Source of the DNA: an uncultured Terrimonas sp.
GTDB lineage: Bacteria; Bacteroidota; Bacteroidia; Chitinophagales; Chitinophagaceae
Direction: 5' to 3'
DNA length: 9,348 nucleotides
Assembly: GCA_946886925.1 (NCBI GenBank)
Contig: CAMPJQ010000068.1
Coordinates: forward strand, 1-9,348
This document shows positions 1 to 5,830 of this stretch, one piece after another. Positions within the stretch are counted from its first letter, which is position 1, and each line of letters starts with the position of its first letter. The translations under genes were made by a program, and so were the position numbers. The notes below the pieces were generated by a model. The model made no database searches, was not told the DNA's origin, and saw nothing but the letters and a program-made list of their open reading frames with translations.

Positions 1-1
1 A

Positions 2-898
2 TGGAGAAAGTATTGCAACTCACTGCGCCTGCGTCTGGCTATGCGTACCTCTTTTTCAGATGAAACCGGATCAAAAGCTATTGTTCAGGAAATTCTTGGT
101 AATCCAACTCAATATCCTATAGTAGATAATATTGATGAAACAATACAGATCGTTGCTGAAGGAAGCCTGGTTTCAGGGGATATGGAAAGCGGCTTTGGAA
201 TTAATAGCCTGGCACCAGGGTATATGGTGGAGGATGTGATGAATCCTTCCAGCGATCCCCGTTTGCCTGTTCTGTTCAGTGCCAATAAAAATGGCGAATA
301 TCATGGTGTCATTAATACATGGTCAAGTGCACGTCAAACAGACTCTTCAACAGCGGGCTATTATTCAAGATATGATTCTGTAACCTTTATTAAGAACCGG
401 AATTTTCCCGGGATCATTTTAACCGCATCAGAAGTAAGTTTCATTAAAGCAGAAGCATATGAAAGATGGGGTGGAGGTGATGCAAAGGCGGCATATGAGC
501 AGGGTATAGTCCAATCCATTGATTTTTATTATTACCTCAATCACCTGAATGACTCCTGGGGTACGCATGAAACACCTCCGGCACAATTGGCTGTGAATGC
601 TTTTCTTGCTGACCCGCTGGTTGCTTATGGTGCAGACCAGGAAGAAAATCTCAAAAAAATAGGTACACAAAAATGGATTGATTTTGGAATCATGCAGGCT
701 AATCAGGCCTGGGCGGAATATAAGAGAACCAAATACCCGGATCTCAATTTCCCTACTGACGCCAGTTCCACTTTATCTCCCAATCCACCCGTGCGGCTGT
801 TATACCCTTCAACAGAACGTATATTGAATGGAGCGAACTATGAGGCGGTTGCATCTAAAGATAATGTTACAACCAAAGTTTTTTGGGATGTAAAATAA
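2..898 (+). CDS. SusD/RagB-like outer-membrane nutrient-binding lipoprotein, 3' part (5' end outside window)
   Basis: SusD-type proteins are surface lipoproteins that bind glycans or other nutrients and act as the lid of a SusC transporter. The reading frame is open from base 2, where it reads W-R-K-Y-C-N-S-L-R-L-R-L-A-M-R. This is the alpha-helical block typical of SusD-like proteins and shows that the ATG at base 41 is internal. Of the 298 visible codons, recognisable marks are DPRLP near fragment residues 85-89, the helix ILTASEVSFIKAEAYERWG near 139-157, AYEQGIVQSI near 164-173, a late W-I-D-F...AWAEYKRTKYPDL segment, and RLLYPSTERILNGANYE close to the end. These fit the SusD-like_2 (PF12771-type) branch. 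The signal peptide and lipobox lie outside the window. The gene ends at TAA (896-898) and is followed by a strong terminator, so it probably closes a susCD operon. The family call is firm; the ligand is unknown. Confidence 0.93.
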   Translation, partial: WRKYCNSLRLRLAMRTSFSDETGSKAIVQEILGNPTQYPIVDNIDETIQIVAEGSLVSGDMESGFGINSLAPGYMVEDVMNPSSDPRLPVLFSANKNGEYHGVINTWSSARQTDSSTAGYYSRYDSVTFIKNRNFPGIILTASEVSFIKAEAYERWGGGDAKAAYEQGIVQSIDFYYYLNHLNDSWGTHETPPAQLAVNAFLADPLVAYGADQEENLKKIGTQKWIDFGIMQANQAWAEYKRTKYPDLNFPTDASSTLSPNPPVRLLYPSTERILNGANYEAVASKDNVTTKVFWDVK

Positions 899-930
899 TT
901 CGCAAAAAAACAAGATAGCGAAATATATAA

Positions 931-966
931 GTAAAGGGGCAGGTCACGATCTGCCTCTTTACTTTT
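931..966 (+). terminator. Rho-independent terminator after the SusD-like gene
   Basis: A 12-bp stem pairs 931-942 (GTAAAGGGGCAG) with 951-962 (CTGCCTCTTTAC). It has one G-T wobble and an 8-nt loop (943-950). A TTTT run follows at 963-966. It lies 32 bases after the SusD-like stop codon, the expected place for an intrinsic terminator. It would separate the upstream SusD-like gene from the haem/FG-GAP gene at 994, or reduce read-through into it. Confidence 0.75.
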
Positions 967-967
967 G
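960..967 (+). promoter_or_regulatory. Candidate Bacteroidota -7 promoter element (TACTTTTG)
   Basis: TACTTTTG at 960-967 matches all fixed positions of the Bacteroidota housekeeping -7 consensus TAnnTTTG. It ends 26 bases before the ATG at 994, giving a short leader of about 20 nt. No convincing -33 TTTG was found at the usual distance upstream, because that position is occupied by the terminator stem. The word also overlaps the T-rich tail of that terminator, so part of the match could be chance. Confidence 0.33.
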
Positions 968-993
968 TATACCCGTATTAAAATATCTGTAGC

Positions 994-2574
994 ATGTCTG
1001 TTATTAAAGCCGGTTGGATTTTTACTTTCCTGATTCCTTTGTTGGTTTTGAATACGGGAATAACAGAAAGCAAACCCCGGGCTTTTTCAGGCAGCTCAAT
1101 ACCGGATCCAAACAGGGATTCTGTGCCACCCGGCAAACGGTTGGCCCTGCAATACTGCCAGATGTGCCATCTTTTCCCCGATCCTTCGTTATTGGATAAA
1201 AAAACCTGGATAAACCGCGTATTGCCCAATATGGGGTTAAGGCTTGGTATAAATGAAAGCGGCAAAGACCCTTATGCAGATTTGCTTCCGGAGGAGCAAC
1301 CCATCATGCGCAAATTGAATGTATATCCTGCAGTTCCTTTGATAGCCAAAAAAGACTGGAATCAAATTGTAAAATATTTTGAACAGGAAGCACCCGAAGA
1401 ACCGTTGCCGCAAAAGAAGCACGATCCCATCCAGGATACACTTTCTCTATTTACAACCAGGGGGATCAGTTTCGACGATAAGCCGCTCCCCAAGACAACC
1501 ATGCTCAAATTCAACAACGCATCGGATGAAATGTACATAGGCGACGGACAGTATAAATTGTACATACTGGATAACAATTTTAACTTTAAATCGGCATGGA
1601 ATACGGAAAGCGCTCCTGTTGATATCATTTTTAGAAAAGACGCTGCTCCCATACTTTTAACCATCGGGAGTTTTAGCCCTTCCGATCAGCAGTTGGGTCG
1701 CCTCCTGTCGTTCGACACCAGCTTTAGAACGCCATTGCCGGAAATTAATATTGATCATTTATCAAGACCGGTGCAGTTTGCGCGGGCAGATCTGAATATT
1801 GATGGGAAAGAAGATGCGGTAATCTGCAATTTTGGAAACAATGCCGGGAAACTGGCCTGGTATGATGATTTTCAGACATCAAAAGAAAATATTATTAAAA
1901 ATCTTCCCGGCGCCAGAAAGGTAGAGGTCAAAGATTTTAACGGAGATGGCAAACCTGATTTGATGGCGCTAATGTCGCAGGCATGGGAAGGTATTTCCCT
2001 GTTTTATAATTTGGGGAAGGGTAAATTCAAAGAAAAAAAACTCCTTCAGTTTTCACCGGTGTTCGGGGCAAGTTATTTTGAACTGGCGGATTTTAATAAA
2101 GACGGGTACCTGGATATTTTACTTACCAATGGCGATAACTGGGATTATTCCGCTGTTAATAAAAATTATCACGGCGTTCGTATTTACCTTAATGATGGCA
2201 AAGACAATTTCAAAGAAGCGTGGTTTTATCCATTGTATGGAACATCAAAAGCCGTAGCTGCAGATTTTGATAATGACGGGGATTTGGATATTGCTGCCAT
2301 CGCGTTTTATGCAAACCTGAAACATCCTGAAAATGGATTTGTTTATTTTTCAAACCAGGGGAATTTAAATTTTAATCCTTCATCTCCCATTGAAGGGGCT
2401 TTGGGGAAATGGCTGACCATGGAAACAGGAGATTTTGATCATGATGGCGATGCAGATATTGTATTAGGTTCTTATTTTCATACGGTAGGAGAGTTAAGCA
2501 AGCTTATTGATAAAGGAACAACATCTTTCCCGCAACTGCTTGTTTTAACCAATACTACAAAATATATACAATAG
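994..2574 (+). CDS. Exported haem-c (CxxCH) protein with FG-GAP/VCBS repeats
   Basis: The 526-residue product begins with a hydrophobic export segment (about residues 5-22). There is no lipobox cysteine, so a cleaved signal or an N-terminal anchor are both possible. Residues 55-59 are C-Q-M-C-H, a single c-type haem attachment motif. Met80, in LPNMGLRLG, is a candidate distal haem ligand. From about residue 160 the protein resembles a beta-propeller built of FG-GAP/VCBS repeats. Five DxNxDGxxD-like Ca-binding loops begin at D266 (DLNIDGKED), D314 (DFNGDGKPD), D366 (DFNKDGYLD), D424 (DFDNDGDLD) and D480 (DFDHDGDAD). The family context suggests a periplasmic or surface protein that binds a ligand and carries a redox centre. 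No catalytic function can be assigned. It follows a SusD-like gene by 95 bases across a terminator. The ATG at 994 is chosen because the export signal starts there. The haem attachment is inferred from the motif alone. Confidence 0.85.
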   Translation: MSVIKAGWIFTFLIPLLVLNTGITESKPRAFSGSSIPDPNRDSVPPGKRLALQYCQMCHLFPDPSLLDKKTWINRVLPNMGLRLGINESGKDPYADLLPEEQPIMRKLNVYPAVPLIAKKDWNQIVKYFEQEAPEEPLPQKKHDPIQDTLSLFTTRGISFDDKPLPKTTMLKFNNASDEMYIGDGQYKLYILDNNFNFKSAWNTESAPVDIIFRKDAAPILLTIGSFSPSDQQLGRLLSFDTSFRTPLPEINIDHLSRPVQFARADLNIDGKEDAVICNFGNNAGKLAWYDDFQTSKENIIKNLPGARKVEVKDFNGDGKPDLMALMSQAWEGISLFYNLGKGKFKEKKLLQFSPVFGASYFELADFNKDGYLDILLTNGDNWDYSAVNKNYHGVRIYLNDGKDNFKEAWFYPLYGTSKAVAADFDNDGDLDIAAIAFYANLKHPENGFVYFSNQGNLNFNPSSPIEGALGKWLTMETGDFDHDGDADIVLGSYFHTVGELSKLIDKGTTSFPQLLVLTNTTKYIQ

Positions 2575-2611
2575 TTCTGTAATGAAGTCCATCGCCAAAG
2601 CAAATGCGCTA

Positions 2612-2684
2612 CGGGACGGAATCCCGGAAGAACATACTGCATACAAAGTCTGGAGACTTTGTATAGCTGCGGACTGTATTGCAG
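2612..2684. repeat. REP-like cluster of intergenic hairpins at a convergent gene junction
   Basis: Three inverted repeats sit side by side between two converging genes. The first pairs CGGGA (2612-2616) with TCCCG (2622-2626) over a 5-nt loop. The second is a perfect 10-bp stem, ATACAAAGTC (2641-2650) with GACTTTGTAT (2655-2664), over a TGGA loop. The third is a weak CTGC/GCAG pair (2667-2670, 2681-2684). None has a T-run directly after it on either strand, so intrinsic termination is less likely than a repetitive extragenic palindrome. Whether the sequence recurs in the genome cannot be seen here. The rest of 2575-2747 shows no gene. Confidence 0.5.
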
Positions 2685-2747
2685 ATTTGGTCGGTACGCA
2701 ATAAGGGAGTGTCAGACAGCATTTTTCATTTTCTCAACCCACTGTAG

Positions 2748-5420
2748 TCATTCCACCACCAACACTTCCTTAAGCCGTATATCCCTCGATGATGCCCCGA
2801 TCATGATTGTAAATGCTCCGGGTTCTACAATTCTTTCCATCCCTGCATTCAGCATGCTCAGTAAACCAGGTGTTATGGTAAATGATATGGTTTTACCTTC
2901 ACCTGGCTGCAGGGTTAACCGCTGAAACCCTTTAAGTTCCATTACAGGCCGTGCCACAGATGCCAGCTTATCGGTAATGTACAACTGTACAACCTCATCG
3001 CCTGTAAATTGCCCGGTATTTTTTATGGTGCAACGCACCCGGGTGGAGTCGCTTGCTGAAATGACATTCTTTTCAAATTGCAGGTCACTGTATTCAAATT
3101 GCGTATAGCTTAAACCATACCCGAAAGGGAACAAGGGCAGTCCGCTTAAATTATAGTAATCATCTCCGCGCCCGGTGGGTTTATGATTATATACCAATGG
3201 CAATTGCGCTTCATGTACGGGGAAAGTAATGGGCAGACGACCCGAAGGGTTATAATCACCAAATAAAACATCTGCAACGGCATGCCCGCCTTCTTCACCG
3301 GGATACCATATATCCAGCACGCTGTTTACTTTATTTAACCAGTTGCTCATGGTTATGGCGCTGCCACCAACCAGCACTACCACCACCGGCTTACCGGTGG
3401 CTGCAACCTGTTGAATCAATTCCTCCTGGCGCCCGGGAAGGGATAACATTGCCCTGTCCTGGAACTCACCTTCATGTATACCTGCTACCACCACGGCAAT
3501 ATCCGATTTCCGCGCCGCGGCTACAGCCTCCTGTATCTTAACATTCCAGTCTGCCTTTGTTTCCGCATTCCATACCAGTTTTATATGTGCATTTCCTACC
3601 GGTTCAAAAAATTCAACTCTTAGTGTATATGCCTTATCTTTTTCAAAATTAAAATCTGCCATTAGGGTGTTGTAGCTGCGTTTGGTCCAGTTATCAATAA
3701 TAAGTCTGTCGTTGATGTATAAACGATAGCCGTCGTTCCCATCCAGTCCTATTTTGTATTTGCCCGATGCGGGCGACTTTAATGTCCCCGTCCATCTAAC
3801 CGAATAAAACTGTTGGGTAATGGCCGGATCGGGGGTAAACAATGTCCAGGAAAAATTCACGGTTGCATCGGTTCTGTTAACAGCAGGCTCACCGGAAAGG
3901 TGGATATTATTGAAATAGCTGGCGTGTAAACCTGGGACTGCTTTTCCATTTTCAGTATGGGTAAGATATTTGCCGCCTACAACAGTCCAGGCCTTCGAAC
4001 TCCTTCCCGGACCTGGCATATAGGATACTGCAATATTTTTTCCTGCTTTTTGGCGTATGCCTTCCAGTATGGAAACCTTATTGTTTCCTGGTCCGCTGTA
4101 ACCTCCCAGCCTGGCTTCTGTTGCTTCTGTTCCGATAACAGCAATGGAGCGGATTTTTTTGGAAAGGGGCAGGATATTTTTATCATTCTTTAAAAGCACA
4201 ACAGATTTTGCAGCGGCTTCCCTGGCAAGGGCTTTGTGTGCAGCCAACGACTTTGTTACCGCCGACTCAGAAACATAAGGCTGTTCAAATAAACCCAGTT
4301 CAAACTTGGCGAGCAATACCCTTGATACAGCGTCATCTATTCTTTTCATATTAATGCCGCCATCTAAAAAATGGGGTATAAAAAGTTTATAATGATCATA
4401 CGCCGTTTGAAAAATTACGTCCAGTCCCCCGGTAATGGATTGTTTACCGGATTCAGGATAGTCTTTTGCTGTATTGTGCAGTACCACTGTTCCACCGGTA
4501 GCGCCTGCATCGGAGATCACGAACCCTTTAAAACCCCATTCGTCTTTTAGCTTTTTATTCAACAGCCAGTTGTTGGCGCTGCAGGCAATGCCGTCTAATG
4601 AATTGTAGGCGGTCATAACCGAACGGGATCCACCGCGCTCTATGCAGGCTTTAAAGGGCGGAAGATAAATTTCTTCCAGCAGGCGTTCATTAAAATGAAT
4701 GGGATAACTGTCGCGCCCGCCGTCACCAACATTGGCCACGAAATGTTTTGGAGTAGTAATGATGTTCATCTTTTCAAATGCACTTACAAAGGCCACACCC
4801 ATTTCACTGCTCAGGTAAGGATCTTCGCCATACGTTTCTTCAGTGCGTCCCCAGCGCACATCGCCGGCAATATTTACAACAGGGGTAAGAATTTGCCGGA
4901 TACCCCGCATCTTTGTTTCTACAGCAATGGCATGTGCAACACGGCCCATGAGTGCTGTATCAAATGTAGCGGCAAGGGCGATGGCTTGCGGAAATGATGT
5001 AGCGCCATCCCGCACCAATCCGTGCAGAGCCTCATCAAATGCAATGATGGGTATCCCCAATCGTGTTTTTTCAATAAAATGTTTTTGAATGCTATTGATT
5101 TTCTTTGCGAGCGACAGTGCATTTCCCGATGCGCTGTAGATAAGCAACTGCTGGGCGACATCGCCGTTTTTTGAACCTGCACTTACCTGTAATCCAAAGA
5201 TGCCGTTTTTGTATTGACCTGGCGAGGTGTTATCCAGGTCGCCTGGTATCATAAACAGTTGCCAGAACTTTTCTTCAATAGTCATCCTTTGCAACAGGTC
5301 ACTAACTCTTTGCGCTGCCGGAAGTGCAGGGTTTTTGTAAGGTAGCGGGTGCTGGGCCGAAAGCAGGAGCGGGGAAAGCAATAACAATATCGCCGTGAAA
5401 AATATTTTTGCGTTAAGCAT
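2748..5420 (-). CDS. Secreted glycoside hydrolase family 3 beta-glycosidase with inserted PA14 domain
   Basis: GH3 enzymes release single sugars from the non-reducing ends of beta-linked glycans by a retaining mechanism. This 890-residue protein starts with a signal peptide (hydrophobic 5-20, probable cut after SAQ at 21-23), so it acts outside the cytoplasm. The GH3 (alpha/beta)8 domain spans about 38-380. It has FDEALHG at 128-134, RWGR at 189-192, ETYGEDPYL at 195-203, the KH pair at 225-226, and the likely nucleophile D304 in ISDAGA, where many relatives read SDWGA. The GH3 C-terminal sandwich starts near 400 and is interrupted by a PA14 domain at about 497-620. It resumes with EGEFQDR, where E652 is the best acid/base candidate. 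An Fn3-like domain follows (about 800-885). EALHG-type GH3 members include beta-glucosidases and beta-xylosidases, so the substrate is open. The gene is divergent from the susC-like gene at 5831, which hints at a shared pathway. Length and domain order indicate an intact gene. It ends with TGA at 2748-2750. Confidence 0.93.
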   Translation of the reverse strand: MLNAKIFFTAILLLLSPLLLSAQHPLPYKNPALPAAQRVSDLLQRMTIEEKFWQLFMIPGDLDNTSPGQYKNGIFGLQVSAGSKNGDVAQQLLIYSASGNALSLAKKINSIQKHFIEKTRLGIPIIAFDEALHGLVRDGATSFPQAIALAATFDTALMGRVAHAIAVETKMRGIRQILTPVVNIAGDVRWGRTEETYGEDPYLSSEMGVAFVSAFEKMNIITTPKHFVANVGDGGRDSYPIHFNERLLEEIYLPPFKACIERGGSRSVMTAYNSLDGIACSANNWLLNKKLKDEWGFKGFVISDAGATGGTVVLHNTAKDYPESGKQSITGGLDVIFQTAYDHYKLFIPHFLDGGINMKRIDDAVSRVLLAKFELGLFEQPYVSESAVTKSLAAHKALAREAAAKSVVLLKNDKNILPLSKKIRSIAVIGTEATEARLGGYSGPGNNKVSILEGIRQKAGKNIAVSYMPGPGRSSKAWTVVGGKYLTHTENGKAVPGLHASYFNNIHLSGEPAVNRTDATVNFSWTLFTPDPAITQQFYSVRWTGTLKSPASGKYKIGLDGNDGYRLYINDRLIIDNWTKRSYNTLMADFNFEKDKAYTLRVEFFEPVGNAHIKLVWNAETKADWNVKIQEAVAAARKSDIAVVVAGIHEGEFQDRAMLSLPGRQEELIQQVAATGKPVVVVLVGGSAITMSNWLNKVNSVLDIWYPGEEGGHAVADVLFGDYNPSGRLPITFPVHEAQLPLVYNHKPTGRGDDYYNLSGLPLFPFGYGLSYTQFEYSDLQFEKNVISASDSTRVRCTIKNTGQFTGDEVVQLYITDKLASVARPVMELKGFQRLTLQPGEGKTISFTITPGLLSMLNAGMERIVEPGAFTIMIGASSRDIRLKEVLVVE

Positions 5421-5436
5421 GTCGTGCGTTTGAAAT

Positions 5437-5492
5437 GGATGCAGGTTGCAAGTTACGGGTTTCGGGTTATAGGTTTCAGGTTGCAGGGTTTG
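5437..5492 (+). repeat. Degenerate heptanucleotide tandem array, 8 units, consensus GGTTNCA
   Basis: Eight consecutive 7-base units can be read without any gap. They run from GGATGCA (5437) through GGTTGCA (5444), AGTTACG (5451), GGTTTCG (5458), GGTTATA (5465), GGTTTCA (5472) and GGTTGCA (5479) to GGGTTTG (5486). The GNTT core recurs in nearly every unit, while positions 5 and 7 vary. It starts 16 bases upstream of the GH3 start codon, so it would lie in the GH3 leader or promoter. The pattern is directly visible; its function is unknown. Confidence 0.8.
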
Positions 5493-5513
5493 TTCAATAT
5501 GCGCTTATCGTTT

Positions 5514-5555
5514 GGCTATCGGCGATCAGCAATGAGCGGTCAGCAATCAGCAAAT
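5514..5555 (+). repeat. Second heptanucleotide tandem array, about 6 units, consensus AGCRATC
   Basis: Six consecutive 7-base units are visible: GGCTATC (5514), GGCGATC (5521), AGCAATG (5528), AGCGGTC (5535), AGCAATC (5542) and AGCAAAT (5549). The period is the same as in the array 21 bases upstream, but the consensus differs. Similar AGC-ATC heptamer runs are, from memory, common between genes in several Bacteroidota genomes. That recollection is not checked here. Confidence 0.7.
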
Positions 5556-5703
5556 CATGGGTAACTACTAACGATAGTCTAAGCTCACACCTTATAGCTT
5601 ATGCCATCTGTAGCAGGTGTATCTGATAAAAGCCTGTGCCCGGAGAATTTTTTTTAGTAAAAGTGATTATTTTTAGCCAATTATTTTCTTATTGATACAG
5701 AGA

Positions 5704-5730
5704 TCAGTATGTTTAGCATTGATATACTGA
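5704..5730. promoter_or_regulatory. Inverted repeat, candidate operator upstream of the susC-like gene
   Basis: TCAGTAT (5704-5710) and ATACTGA (5724-5730) form a perfect 7-bp inverted repeat with a 13-base spacer. A GTATAC palindrome follows at 5731-5736. The arm centres are 20 bases apart, about two helical turns, which would suit a dimeric regulator. It lies about 100 bases upstream of the ATG at 5831. In AT-rich DNA such a repeat can also arise by chance. Confidence 0.3.
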
Positions 5731-5750
5731 GTATACAATTAATTAAGACC

Positions 5751-5806
5751 TTAACCTTTAATTTACATTGCAGATTAACCTTTGCCATCCCTTTATTCAT
5801 TATAAT
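5751..5806 (+). promoter_or_regulatory. Candidate promoter region of the susCD-like operon with a direct repeat
   Basis: TTAACCTTT occurs twice, at 5751-5759 and 5775-5783, 24 bases apart. The second copy continues as TTTG (5781-5784). A TATAAT word lies at 5801-5806, 24 bases before the ATG. No full Bacteroidota -33/-7 pair (TTTG, about 19-21 bases, TAnnTTTG) is present. The exact promoter is therefore undecided, and a sigma/anti-sigma-controlled or otherwise atypical promoter is possible. Confidence 0.25.
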
Positions 5807-5830
5807 AGTAAAATGTAAAAAACAACGCTT

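Larger units (their letters stand above)
5421..5830. other. Gene-free divergent intergenic region between the GH3 and susC-like genes
   Basis: This 410-base stretch separates two divergent start codons and should hold both promoters. The half next to the GH3 gene (5437-5555) is dominated by two heptanucleotide arrays. A possible third, decayed set of AGCTTAT-like heptamers lies at 5582-5609. The half next to the susC-like gene (about 5640-5830) is strongly AT-rich and carries short inverted and direct repeats. No convincing protein gene or structured RNA was found. The only open frame (5435-5626, plus strand) is a by-product of the repeats. Confidence 0.7.

Noticed and set aside
41..43. ATG at base 41 as the start of the first SusD-like gene
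   Set aside because: The frame is open upstream to base 2 and encodes the conserved SusD block N-S-L-R-L-R-L-A-M-R, so the ATG is internal.
2659..2925. Plus-strand open frame of 88 codons overlapping the end of the GH3 gene
   Set aside because: Most of it is antisense to the well-supported GH3 Fn3-like domain, and its start lies in the REP-like hairpins. It has no family features.
4695..5088. Plus-strand open frames inside the GH3 gene (4695-4997 and 4843-5088)
   Set aside because: They are antisense to the conserved GH3 catalytic domain and have no recognisable product.
5437..5555. The heptamer arrays as a CRISPR array or integration site
   Set aside because: Units are only 7 bases, directly adjacent and degenerate, with no spacers of uniform length and no cas or integrase gene nearby.
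5435..5626. Plus-strand open frame of 63 codons in the divergent intergenic region
   Set aside because: Its sequence is produced by the period-7 arrays, which stay open because 21 bases make seven codons. It has no recognisable domain or signal.
5647..5656. T-run at 5649-5656 as a terminator
   Set aside because: No stem of useful length could be built immediately before it on the plus strand, and no gene ends upstream of it in that direction.
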